Origin: Candidatus Kaiserbacteria bacterium RIFCSPLOWO2_02_FULL_54_13
Lineage (GTDB): Bacteria; Patescibacteriota; Minisyncoccia; Phycocordibacterales; Phycocordibacteraceae
Direction: 5' to 3'
Length of the DNA stretch: 26,272 nt
Assembly (NCBI GenBank): GCA_001783465.1
Contig: MFMI01000008.1
Span: 702-26,973 of the forward strand
Shown one piece after another: positions 1 through 6,741 of the stretch; position 1 is the first letter of the stretch; each line of letters starts with the position of its first letter. Below the pieces are notes generated by a model. It had not been told where the DNA came from. It did no database searches and saw only the letters and a list, made by a program, of their open reading frames with translations. The translations under genes and the position numbers were made by a program.

Positions 1-2
1 CC

Positions 3-581
3 ATTGAGCTCGGTACGCAATACCACAGTGCTTCAACCATCGCGCTCTTCGTCGCGCTCGGACTCTTCGGCTATCTCATCCTGGACCGAGTCATCTTCCT
101 CCACACGCACACGGAAGATGACGCATCTGTAACAATACCAATGCCAAGGGGCGCCCTTGGCAATCTGGGCGCGCTCACGCTCTCGGCGCACAGTTTCTTT
201 GACGGCATGGCAATCGGTGTGGGCTTCCAGGTTTCTTCTGTCGTCGGTATCGTCGTCGCCGTCGCCGTGCTGACCCACGACTTCTCCGACGGCATCAATA
301 CCGTCAATCTTGTGCTGAAGAATGGCGGGAGCTGGAGACAGGCATCCCGCTGGCTCCTCGTTGATGCGGCGGCGCCGCTTTTCGGCGCCGCCGCAACGCT
401 CTTCTTCACCATTCCCGCATCGGCCATCGGGCTCGTACTCGCCGTTTTCGTCGGCACCTTTCTCTACCTCTCGGCCGCTGACCTTATCCCCGAGAGCCAC
501 CACCGCCATCCTCGCGCGCTGACGACCGTTATGACGCTCCTCGGCGCGTTAGTGATGTACGCAGTTATTAGTCTGGTATAA
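3..581 (+). CDS. ZIP family metal transporter, C-terminal part (truncated by window edge)
   Basis: The reading frame is open from the left edge to a TAA at 579-581, so the N-terminus lies outside the window. The visible part has several hydrophobic segments and the two paired ZIP signatures: HSFFDGMAIG in one helix and HDFSDGINTV in the next. In ZIP (zinc/iron permease) proteins these His and Asp residues line the metal site inside the membrane. A short His/Asp-rich stretch (HTHTEDD) precedes them, where ZIP proteins usually carry the variable cytoplasmic loop. It most likely moves divalent metal (zinc, iron or manganese) into the cytosol; the metal cannot be told from sequence. The promoter of the next gene overlaps the stop codon of this one. 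Confidence 0.85.
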   Translation: MELGTQYHSASTIALFVALGLFGYLILDRVIFLHTHTEDDASVTIPMPRGALGNLGALTLSAHSFFDGMAIGVGFQVSSVVGIVVAVAVLTHDFSDGINTVNLVLKNGGSWRQASRWLLVDAAAPLFGAAATLFFTIPASAIGLVLAVFVGTFLYLSAADLIPESHHRHPRALTTVMTLLGALVMYAVISLV

Positions 582-582
582 T
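574..582 (+). promoter_or_regulatory. extended -10 promoter of the holin-like gene, leaderless geometry
   Basis: TGG followed by TATAAT (577-582) is a perfect extended -10. Only 8 bases (TACCGCAT) separate it from the ATG at 591, so transcription would begin at or next to the A of the start codon. No Shine-Dalgarno is present. The box overlaps the TAA stop of the upstream ZIP gene. Confidence 0.7.
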
Positions 583-590
583 TACCGCAT

Positions 591-926
591 ATGAAAATAT
601 TTTTCCATTGGCTTATCGCCGCGCTCGCCATCGGCATCGCCGCATACATCGTTCCGGGCGTCACGATAACCTTCGTCGGCGCGCTCATCGCCGCCATCGT
701 GCTCGGCGCGCTGAATCTCTTTATCCGCCCGATTCTCATGGTTCTCACTCTCCCGATAAATGTCATCACACTCGGACTCTTCTCGCTCGTCATCAATGCG
801 TTCCTCGTTTTGCTTGCAACCAAGCTCGTCCCCGGATTCGACATCGTCGACTTCTGGACCGCGCTCCTCTTCGCTCTCGTGCTCGCTATCGTGAACTGGG
901 TCTTCCACTTCTGGAATCGCAGTTAG
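591..926 (+). CDS. small four-helix membrane protein, phage holin family 4 / DUF360-like
   Basis: A 111-residue, almost wholly hydrophobic protein with about four transmembrane segments (roughly residues 5-22, 28-48, 55-80 and 88-106). The pattern N-L-F-I-R-P-I-L after the second helix and the pairing of short helices match the widespread bacterial PF04020 family, named for resemblance to a mycobacteriophage holin. Members are usually chromosomal and of unknown function; a lytic role should not be assumed. The length is normal for the family. The start is fixed by the extended -10 eight bases upstream. It ends 13 bases before a palindromic repeat shared with the converging dedA gene. Confidence 0.8.
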   Translation: MKIFFHWLIAALAIGIAAYIVPGVTITFVGALIAAIVLGALNLFIRPILMVLTLPINVITLGLFSLVINAFLVLLATKLVPGFDIVDFWTALLFALVLAIVNWVFHFWNRS

Positions 927-939
927 ACCGCGCGCTTGT

Positions 940-967
940 CCCATTAGAAATCAGATTTCTAACGGGG
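940..967. repeat. palindromic repeat, TTAGAAATC family, copy 1
   Basis: The left arm CCCATTAGAAATC (940-952) and right arm GATTTCTAACGGGG (954-967) form a hairpin with a 9-bp perfect core and a 1-base loop, then one mismatch and three more pairs. The same arm sequence occurs at 8812-8840 and 22720-22783. On the minus strand its GTTAG supplies the last Arg codon and the TAG stop of dedA. It may act as a 3' hairpin for the two converging genes, though no T-tract follows. Confidence 0.85.
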
Positions 968-1573
968 CTTGCCGCGGAGGAGATTGATGAAGATGGGGAG
1001 GAAGGAGAGCACGATGATGACGAGCGAGATTGGGAGGATATACCGCTCACTGTCGGGGATGAGAGAGCCGAGGAAGTAGCCCAGCGTTGTCATCCCAATA
1101 CCCCAGAGCGCTCCGCCAATCACGTTATAGCGGAGGAAGGTGCCGTATGTCATAGAACCGATGCCGGCCAAGACCGGCGCGAGTGTGCGCACGATGGGCA
1201 CGAAGCGAGCGAGTATAACCGCTCTCCCGCCGTACTTCTGATAGAACAGCTCCGTGCGTTTCAGATATTCCTGTTTGAAAAAGAGAGAATCCTTGCGCTT
1301 GAAGAGCGGCGTGCCGACGTTCGCGCCGAACCAGTAACCGACCGAGTCGCCGACTATCGCCGCGATGACCACAATCAAGATGAGCGGACCTATAGAAAGG
1401 AACCCGCCTGCGGAGAGAAGTCCGGCGGCGAAGAGGAGCGAGTCGCCCGGGAAGAAGATGCCGATGAGGAGCCCGCTCTCGGCGAAGATGATGAGCGCGA
1501 TGCCGAGATAGCTCCCCGTCTTGATAATCGCAATCGGGTCAAGATTTATACACGCATAAATAAAATCAAGCAT
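959..1573 (-). CDS. DedA family membrane protein (VTT domain)
   Basis: A 204-residue protein starting at the ATG at 1573. A longer in-frame ATG at 1606 would run into the divergent gene and past the promoter, so it was not used. Hydrophobic segments alternate with DedA/VTT landmarks: an ESGLLIGIFFPGDSLL block (acidic residue and PGDS re-entrant loop), GDSVGYWFG, and the ARFVPIVRTLAPVLAG signature containing the conserved arginines. DedA proteins of known function act in undecaprenyl-phosphate or phospholipid recycling across the membrane; the substrate here is unknown. The last codons encode K-P-R-stop and come from the palindromic repeat, so the original C-terminus was probably altered by it. 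It shares a palindromic -10 box with the divergent ATPase gene. Confidence 0.9.
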   Translation of the reverse strand: MLDFIYACINLDPIAIIKTGSYLGIALIIFAESGLLIGIFFPGDSLLFAAGLLSAGGFLSIGPLILIVVIAAIVGDSVGYWFGANVGTPLFKRKDSLFFKQEYLKRTELFYQKYGGRAVILARFVPIVRTLAPVLAGIGSMTYGTFLRYNVIGGALWGIGMTTLGYFLGSLIPDSERYILPISLVIIVLSFLPIFINLLRGKPR

Positions 1574-1581
1574 TCCAGTGC

Positions 1582-1589
1582 AGTATACT
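1582..1589. promoter_or_regulatory. shared palindromic -10 box of a divergent leaderless promoter pair
   Basis: AGTATACT is a perfect 8-base palindrome, so TATACT reads on both strands (1584-1589 forward, 1587-1582 reverse). Forward, 7 bases separate it from the ATG of the ATPase gene at 1597. Reverse, 8 bases separate it from the dedA ATG at 1573. Both genes would therefore be transcribed without a leader from one symmetric element. Confidence 0.7.
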
Positions 1590-1596
1590 GTATAAA

Positions 1597-4353
1597 ATGG
1601 AATCAACGCCGAAGTTGTCCACGCCCGAAGAGGAGCTTGCGTACTTGCGCGAGGCTGTGATGCGTAAGGAGGCGGAACTTGCTGGGAACGCGCCGGAGCG
1701 CGCGCAGATTATTTCAGAGACGATTTACGAGCATCACGCCGCTCCCGCCGCAATACTCGCGAAGGGGTATCGCATAAGCGAGGCGACGAAGAAGAGCGAA
1801 GCAGAGGCGATACTCGCCGAGCTGAATCTTGGCGGGGGCGAGACTGCGATACGGAGCCTGGAGCAGGCGATGGAGGAGAAGGGGATTAAGAACACGCTCG
1901 CGGTCTTGGAGAAGCTCCATGACCCGCACGTCGCCGACGACTTCCACCGCTACCTCGTGCGCCACGTTGCGGCGGGGCTCCCCGCGCCCGGCATTGATGA
2001 GAAGGCACCGCGTTTCCAGGCGCTTCATATGACGCTTTACGAGGTCGCGCTCCCGGAGCCCAAGCCCGAGGAGCCGCAGGGGCGTACCAAGACGCTCAAA
2101 GAGCTCATTTCCGGTATGGAGCAATTCTATGCGGGACTCCTGTCGGTTGAAGATGCTGAGAGCGGCGAGCCAAGCTACTTCGCGCTTGAGCTCGCGGTGC
2201 CTGAGGACAGTCCCGAGCTCCAATTCTACGCGGCGGTGCCGAACGCGAAGAAAAATCTTTTTGAAAAACAGCTCCTCGCGATATTTCCCGATGCGCATCT
2301 GGTACCCCAGCCCTACGACTACAACGTATTCGTCTCGGGCGGCGCGACGCTCGCCTCGGTCGCCCACCTCGCAGAAAATCCGGCGCTCCCGCTGAAAGAT
2401 TACACCGATTTTGATTACGACCCGCTGAACACCATCACCAATGCCTTCGCGAAGATAGAGCGCGCGGGCGAGGGTGCGGCGCTCCAGATTATCATTGAAC
2501 CGCGCGCCGAGCGGCACGTAAAGCATTATCGGAAGATTCTGCAGGCTCTGCGCAAGGGGGAGAAGCGCGCACCGGCCTTCTCAACGCCAGAGACCATGCT
2601 CGGCGAGTTCGCGCGCGACGTCGGCAAGACGCTTTTCTCCAATAAGACCAAGGACGAGAAGAAGGCGAAGGAGGCCGAGACGCGCCAGATAGAGGCGAAT
2701 AAGGCGCACATTGAACAGGTGGAGAAAAAAATCGCGGCGCCTATCGTCGGTGCGACGATACGACTCGTCGTGTCCTCTAAAGATGAACGTACGGCGGGGC
2801 TCGTGCTCGGAGAGCTTGAGTCCGCATTCAATCAGTTCGCGAATACGCAGGGGAATCGGCTTGAATTCGCACGGGCCAATGACCGACAGCTCGCGCATAT
2901 CTTTGACGACTTCTCCTTCCGCCTGCCCGCCTCCTCGGCGCTCCCACTCTCGCTTCGCGAACTCACCACTATGTACCACTTCCCGCCCTCGGGCATTGAA
3001 TCCTCGCCGCACTTGAAGCAGGCGCGCTTCACGCACGCGGCCGCGCCGCTCTCGCTCCCGCAGGAAGGCGCGCTCCTCGGCATAAATACCTATCGCGGGC
3101 AAGAAGCGCACATTTATATAAGTCCCGAAGACCGCCTGCGCCATCTCTATGTTATCGGCCAGACCGGTACCGGCAAGACGTGGCTGTTGAAGTCAATGAT
3201 TATGCAGGATATCAAGAACGGCGACGGGTGCTGTTTCATTGACCCGCACGGCTCCGATATCTTAGACGTTCTCGCGGCAGTGCCGCCCGAACGCTACAAG
3301 GACGTCATCTACTTTGACCCGGCCGACCTCTCGCGCCCCTTCAGTCTCAACTTTCTTGAGTACGACCTCTCGCGCCCCGAGCAGAAAACCTTCATCGTCA
3401 ACGAGCTCTTAATGATATTCCGTAGGCTCTACGGCGACGTGCCGGAGAGCATGGGTCCCGCCTTTGAACAATATTTCCGCAATGCGACCCAGCTCGTGAT
3501 GGAGGACCCGAGTAGCGGCTCCACCATCCTGGATATCGCGCGCGTCCTCGCCAACAGCGAGTTCCGTCGCGAGAAGCTAGCTTCGAGCATGAATCCCATC
3601 GTGAATCAGTTCTGGAATGAGATAGCGACGAAGGCGGGCGGGGAAGCATCGCTTGAAAATATCGTCCCATACATCACGAACAAGTTTGACGACTTCACCG
3701 CCAACGACTTCATTCGTCCGATTGTCGGCCAGCAGGAATCATCATTTAAGTTCCGCGAGGTGATGGACACGAAAAAGATTTTGCTCATCAATCTCTCCAA
3801 GGGCCGCCTCGGCGAGAAGAATGCGAACCTGCTCGGGCTCATCATCGTCGGGAAGCTCTTCATGGCGGCGCTCTCACGCGCCGATAATCCGCGCGCGCCG
3901 TATCCGCCGTTTTATCTCTACATTGACGAGTTCCAGAACGTCACAACCGATTCCATCCCCGGCATTCTCTCGGAAGCGCGTAAGTATAAGCTTGCGCTCA
4001 CGGTGGCGCATCAATTCCTCAACCAAATAGAAGAGAAGACGCGCGACGCGGTCTTCGGCAACGTGGGCAATATGGCCGTCTTCCGCGTAGGCGAAGAGGA
4101 CGCCGAATTCTTCGCCAAGCAATTCGCGCCAACCTTTGAGGTATTAGATTTCGTAAGTATAGAAAATTACAATGCATACGTGAAGATTCTCGCGAAGGGC
4201 GTGCCGCAGAAGCCCTTTGACATGAAAACGCCTGACCTATCGCCTCTGAATCATGCGCAGATAGACGACCTCATCCACCTCTCGTCGCTCACCTACGGGC
4301 GCGACCGTGCTACTGTAGAGAATATGATTCGCGAGCGCTACCTCTCGCAATAA
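1597..4353 (+). CDS. HerA/TraG-like ATPase, type IV secretion coupling-type protein
   Basis: A 918-residue protein. Roughly residues 1-500 are an alpha/beta region with charged helices and no recognised motif. The ATPase core follows: Walker A GQTGTGKT (residues 521-528), a CCFIDPHGSD strand after it, and Walker B with YIDEFQN (Asp777-Glu778). The later blocks SEARKYKLALTVAHQ and GNVGNMAVFRVG are typical of the TraG/TraD/VirD4 group and the related DUF87/HerA ATPases. These are hexameric motors that move DNA or protein at the inner membrane. No transmembrane segment is evident, and no other secretion or conjugation genes are nearby, so conjugation itself is not supported. Such orphan ATPases are frequent in Patescibacteria. 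It starts leaderlessly 7 bases after the -10 box and is followed after 3 bases by a 41-residue gene. Confidence 0.8.
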   Translation: MESTPKLSTPEEELAYLREAVMRKEAELAGNAPERAQIISETIYEHHAAPAAILAKGYRISEATKKSEAEAILAELNLGGGETAIRSLEQAMEEKGIKNTLAVLEKLHDPHVADDFHRYLVRHVAAGLPAPGIDEKAPRFQALHMTLYEVALPEPKPEEPQGRTKTLKELISGMEQFYAGLLSVEDAESGEPSYFALELAVPEDSPELQFYAAVPNAKKNLFEKQLLAIFPDAHLVPQPYDYNVFVSGGATLASVAHLAENPALPLKDYTDFDYDPLNTITNAFAKIERAGEGAALQIIIEPRAERHVKHYRKILQALRKGEKRAPAFSTPETMLGEFARDVGKTLFSNKTKDEKKAKEAETRQIEANKAHIEQVEKKIAAPIVGATIRLVVSSKDERTAGLVLGELESAFNQFANTQGNRLEFARANDRQLAHIFDDFSFRLPASSALPLSLRELTTMYHFPPSGIESSPHLKQARFTHAAAPLSLPQEGALLGINTYRGQEAHIYISPEDRLRHLYVIGQTGTGKTWLLKSMIMQDIKNGDGCCFIDPHGSDILDVLAAVPPERYKDVIYFDPADLSRPFSLNFLEYDLSRPEQKTFIVNELLMIFRRLYGDVPESMGPAFEQYFRNATQLVMEDPSSGSTILDIARVLANSEFRREKLASSMNPIVNQFWNEIATKAGGEASLENIVPYITNKFDDFTANDFIRPIVGQQESSFKFREVMDTKKILLINLSKGRLGEKNANLLGLIIVGKLFMAALSRADNPRAPYPPFYLYIDEFQNVTTDSIPGILSEARKYKLALTVAHQFLNQIEEKTRDAVFGNVGNMAVFRVGEEDAEFFAKQFAPTFEVLDFVSIENYNAYVKILAKGVPQKPFDMKTPDLSPLNHAQIDDLIHLSSLTYGRDRATVENMIRERYLSQ

Positions 4354-4356
4354 GGT

Positions 4357-4482
4357 ATGGCCGAAAAATTCCCGCAACCCCAAAAAGAGGGAACCCCCGA
4401 TGAGGCAATAACGGAGAATGAATCTACGCCACAAGAATTGCGCAGGAAACTGCGGAAGCTCATTGAGAGCTTGCCGGAATGA
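4357..4482 (+). CDS. 41-residue charged protein, unknown function
   Basis: The ATG lies 3 bases after the stop of the ATPase gene, and the frame runs 41 codons to TGA. The first half is rich in Glu, Pro and Gln and looks disordered. The second half (PQELRRKLRKLIESLPE) would form one basic amphipathic helix. The tight spacing suggests co-transcription and perhaps a partner role for the ATPase. No family is recognised. A promoter for the next gene begins right after its stop. Confidence 0.55.
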   Translation: MAEKFPQPQKEGTPDEAITENESTPQELRRKLRKLIESLPE

Positions 4483-4485
4483 CCG

Positions 4486-4517
4486 TGGTATAATACCTGC
4501 CGTACTTCAATTATAAT
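4486..4517 (+). promoter_or_regulatory. two candidate -10 boxes for the FKBP gene
   Basis: TGGTATAAT (4486-4494) is a perfect extended -10 that would give a leader of about 25 bases. A second TATAAT (4512-4517) lies 9 bases before the ATG at 4527 and would give a leaderless or near-leaderless message. The bases after the first box (ACCTGCC) resemble those after the holin-like and ddl promoters (TACCGC, TACCCGC). Which box is used cannot be decided from sequence. Confidence 0.6.
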
Positions 4518-4526
4518 TTATAGCCT

Positions 4527-5072
4527 ATGCAACCAACACAAACCGGTATCGCCACGGCGCTCGCGCTCGCTGTCGTTATTATGTTTTTCATTGTCCCGGG
4601 CCTCTGGCCGTTCGGAGCGACTGCGCCAGTAAATGAAACCGCTTCTATAAATCCCGCAAATCCGGCAGTTGCGGGAGCCTCTACCCAAATAACATCAAAC
4701 ACAACCACTATGCCCACTATTGCCGAACCTGTAACAGAATTGATGATGAAGGACGAGGTTGTCGGTACGGGCGCCACTGCGGAGGCGGGCGACACCGTGA
4801 CCGTGCATTACGTCGGCACTCTCACCGACGGCACCGTCTTTGACGCCTCGCGTCCTCGCGGAGATGAGGGCTTTACCTTCACGCTCGGGGCAGGACAAGT
4901 GATTAAGGGCTGGGATCAGGGTGTCGCCGGTATGAAAGAGGGAGGGAAGCGCGTACTCGTCATCCCCGCATCGCTTGCCTATGGCGACCAGGCGATTGGG
5001 AACGTTATCCCGGCCAATTCTACGCTCGTCTTTGAAGTAGAGCTTTTGAAGGCACAAAAGATCAGGCAGTGA
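4527..5072 (+). CDS. FKBP-type peptidyl-prolyl cis-trans isomerase, membrane-anchored
   Basis: A 181-residue protein. Residues about 8-26 are a hydrophobic helix with no clear cleavage or lipobox site, so it is probably an uncleaved anchor. A Thr/Asn/Ala-rich linker follows (about 30-68), then one FKBP domain (about 70-178). Family blocks are intact: VHYVGTLTDGTVFDAS, the Q-V-I-K-G-W-D active-site stretch, GMKEGGKR, IPASLAYG and the closing FEVELL strand. It would catalyse proline isomerisation and act as a folding chaperone on the outer face of the cytoplasmic membrane. Its TGA stop overlaps the GTG start of tgt by 4 bases (GTGA), implying translational coupling although the functions are unrelated. 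Confidence 0.92.
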   Translation: MQPTQTGIATALALAVVIMFFIVPGLWPFGATAPVNETASINPANPAVAGASTQITSNTTTMPTIAEPVTELMMKDEVVGTGATAEAGDTVTVHYVGTLTDGTVFDASRPRGDEGFTFTLGAGQVIKGWDQGVAGMKEGGKRVLVIPASLAYGDQAIGNVIPANSTLVFEVELLKAQKIRQ

Positions 5073-6319
5073 GGTCTGACTTCAGTTTCAAGATAGAGAC
5101 CCGTTCAACTTCGCTTAAGGCAAGGGCGGGCACGTTGACCACGTCGCACGGCGTTATCCACACGCCCGCTTTTGCGCCGGTGGGGACGAAGGCGGGTGTG
5201 AAGGGTATTTTGCCAGAACAATTGAAGACGCTCGGCGCAGAAGTTGTCCTCGCAAATACCTACCATCTCTATCTCCAACCGGGCGAGAAGATAGTGAAGA
5301 ATGCCGGCGGACTGGGCAAGTTTATGGGATGGGAGGGGCCGACCATGACCGATTCGGGCGGCTTTCAGGTGTTCTCGCTCGGCGCGGCATTCGGCAAAAC
5401 CGTCTCAAAATTTACAAGGTTCAACCTTGTAGAAAATGAACCAGTAAGTACGGCGTCAATTTATGACGAAGAAATAGCGAGCCAGCACGGTCAGCTTGCC
5501 GTCATCGACGAGGAGGGTGTCTCATTCACTTCGCACCTGGACGGCTCGCTCCACCGCTTCACGCCCGAGCGCTCGGTGGAGCTCCAGCACGCCCTCGGCG
5601 CGGATATCTTCTTCGCCTTCGACGAATGCACTGCGCCAACCGAATCGTATGCATATCAGAAAGAGGCGATGGAACGCACGCATCGGTGGGCCGAGCGTTC
5701 GCTTAAGGCGCACCGGCAAAATATGAATGCCGCGGGCAAGCAGGCCATCTTCGGCATCGCCCAAGGAGGGCAGTTCGACGACTTGCGTAGGCAGAGCGCG
5801 AAAACGATAGCGGATATGGGCTTTGACGGTTTCGGGCTCGGCGGGTCATTTAGCAAAAAATACGGGGATGATTCTCTTGAATCAGCGCTTGCGATGCTGA
5901 AGAAATTGCCGGAGGAAATGCCCGTGCACGGCCTCGGCATCGGCGAGCCGAACGACCTGCTCGCGGCCATTTCTGCCGGAGTGGACCTCTTCGACTGCGT
6001 CGCGCCGACTCGGCTGGGCCGCCACGGTTCCATTTATACCAAGCACGGCCTCATCCACCTCAAGAACGAAAAATATCGCTCCGACTTCACCCCGTTACCA
6101 GATGTAAGACTTCCGATGTCTTACATGGGAACAGAAGGATTTACGAAAGCGTATGTGTCGCATCTCTTACGAAGTGGCGAGATGCTCGGTGCCATCATCG
6201 CCTCGCTCCACAATGTCAGCTTCATCCTTAATCTCGTGAAAGGTGCGCGCCAAGCCATCCTTGATGGACGCTTTGACCAATATCGTGCAGACTTCACACG
6301 CGATTATTACCGAAAATAG
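5069..6319 (+). CDS. tgt: tRNA-guanine(34) transglycosylase lacking the zinc cysteines
   Basis: A 416-residue protein starting at GTG within the upstream stop. TGT exchanges G34 of tRNAs with GUN anticodons for queuine or a queuosine precursor. The TIM-barrel landmarks are present: TDSGGFQVFSL (catalytic Asp95), GIAQGG, GLGIGEPNDLL and LFDCVAPTR (nucleophile Asp309). Two anomalies stand out. An insertion after FSLGAAFG contains a 9-bp palindrome (5411-5433), which partly explains the length over the usual 370-380. The C-x-C-x2-C zinc site expected after KYRSDFTPL is replaced by a cysteine-free stretch encoded partly by a second palindrome (6102-6126); only the later His (SLHN) remains. No queuosine biosynthesis gene is visible nearby. 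It ends at a strong terminator. Confidence 0.9.
   Translation: MRSDFSFKIETRSTSLKARAGTLTTSHGVIHTPAFAPVGTKAGVKGILPEQLKTLGAEVVLANTYHLYLQPGEKIVKNAGGLGKFMGWEGPTMTDSGGFQVFSLGAAFGKTVSKFTRFNLVENEPVSTASIYDEEIASQHGQLAVIDEEGVSFTSHLDGSLHRFTPERSVELQHALGADIFFAFDECTAPTESYAYQKEAMERTHRWAERSLKAHRQNMNAAGKQAIFGIAQGGQFDDLRRQSAKTIADMGFDGFGLGGSFSKKYGDDSLESALAMLKKLPEEMPVHGLGIGEPNDLLAAISAGVDLFDCVAPTRLGRHGSIYTKHGLIHLKNEKYRSDFTPLPDVRLPMSYMGTEGFTKAYVSHLLRSGEMLGAIIASLHNVSFILNLVKGARQAILDGRFDQYRADFTRDYYRK
5411..5433. repeat. in-frame palindrome inside tgt, first
   Basis: TACAAGGTT (5413-5421) and AACCTTGTA (5423-5431) are perfect inverted arms around a single C. One wobble and one further pair extend them. It encodes residues about 115-122 of the tgt product, in a segment with no counterpart in typical TGT enzymes, and looks like an inserted palindromic element. 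Confidence 0.8.
6102..6126. repeat. in-frame palindrome at the expected zinc site of tgt
   Basis: ATGTAAGAC (6102-6110) and GTCTTACAT (6118-6126) are perfect 9-base inverted arms around a 7-base loop. They encode residues about 345-353, where other TGT enzymes carry the Cys-x-Cys-x2-Cys zinc ligands. Confidence 0.8.
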
Positions 6320-6348
6320 AAAACGGCCAGCTCTGGGCTGGCCGTTTT
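6320..6348. terminator. strong bidirectional Rho-independent terminator
   Basis: The 12-base arms AAAACGGCCAGC (6320-6331) and GCTGGCCGTTTT (6337-6348) pair perfectly around a 5-base loop. A-tracts and T-tracts on both sides allow it to work in both directions. It lies directly after the tgt stop and 21 bases beyond the stop of the converging gene at 6370. Confidence 0.92.
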
Positions 6349-6369
6349 AGTCGCGAACTGGAATCGATA

Positions 6370-6666
6370 CTACGTAGTCGGGAGCGAGAGTCCGCAGTTC
6401 TCGCCGATACTGAAATTCGTGACCTCATTGAGACCATGAAGATCAGTGCGTTCCCGATAAACGAAGACATGGGCAATTTTCCCCTTTCCGTTCCAGTGAC
6501 TCAAATCGATGAGCACCAGATCATTCAGCAACAGATTTTCGCGCCCCATTGCTACGTGGGGAAGAGTGAAGGACGTGCCGTCACGAAGTTCAATGTACAA
6601 ACCGTCGCGAGGAGATAGAGCTGTCGCTTCTACTCGCGAGTAAACATGCGGGATTTGCGGTTTCAT
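6370..6666 (-). CDS. 98-residue protein, unknown function
   Basis: A minus-strand gene facing tgt, with an ATG at 6666 and a stop at 6370. Its composition looks coding. The protein is soluble and beta-rich in appearance, with stretches such as GLYIELRDGTSFTLPH and LVLIDLSHWNGKGKIAHVFVYRE. A longer reading from a TTG at 6714 is possible but less likely. It lies between the bidirectional terminator and the uvrB promoter, which fits a stand-alone gene. No family is recognised. The gene is supported by its context and by an uninterrupted frame, not by homology. Confidence 0.55.
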   Translation of the reverse strand: MKPQIPHVYSRVEATALSPRDGLYIELRDGTSFTLPHVAMGRENLLLNDLVLIDLSHWNGKGKIAHVFVYRERTDLHGLNEVTNFSIGENCGLSLPTT

Positions 6667-6727
6667 ATGGCGTATCTCCCGAAAAAGTGAATCGGATGCA
6701 CGATTTGTGTACAATCTCCGAATTCAC

Positions 6728-6733
6728 TATACA
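6728..6733 (+). promoter_or_regulatory. -10 box of uvrB, leaderless geometry
   Basis: TATACA lies 8 bases (CTTGCACT) before the uvrB ATG at 6742. No TG extension and no Shine-Dalgarno are visible. Confidence 0.55.
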
Positions 6734-6741
6734 CTTGCACT

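Noticed and set aside
33..509. Long open frames antisense to the ZIP gene, and similar antisense frames over uvr and atp genes
   Set aside because: They mirror real genes in GC-rich sequence, have low-complexity Arg/Glu composition and no promoter or family features.
1574..1606. Longer dedA start at 1606
   Set aside because: It would overlap the ATPase start and include the shared promoter. The ATG at 1573 has the right spacing from the -10 box.
1597..4353. A conjugative element around the TraG-like ATPase
   Set aside because: No relaxase, pilus, integrase or other secretion gene is nearby. The neighbours are ordinary chromosomal genes.
5069..5072. Possible TGA recoding as glycine
   Set aside because: TGA ends the FKBP gene, atpH and others at the family-typical place, and genes overlap across it (GTGA, ATGA) as normal stops.
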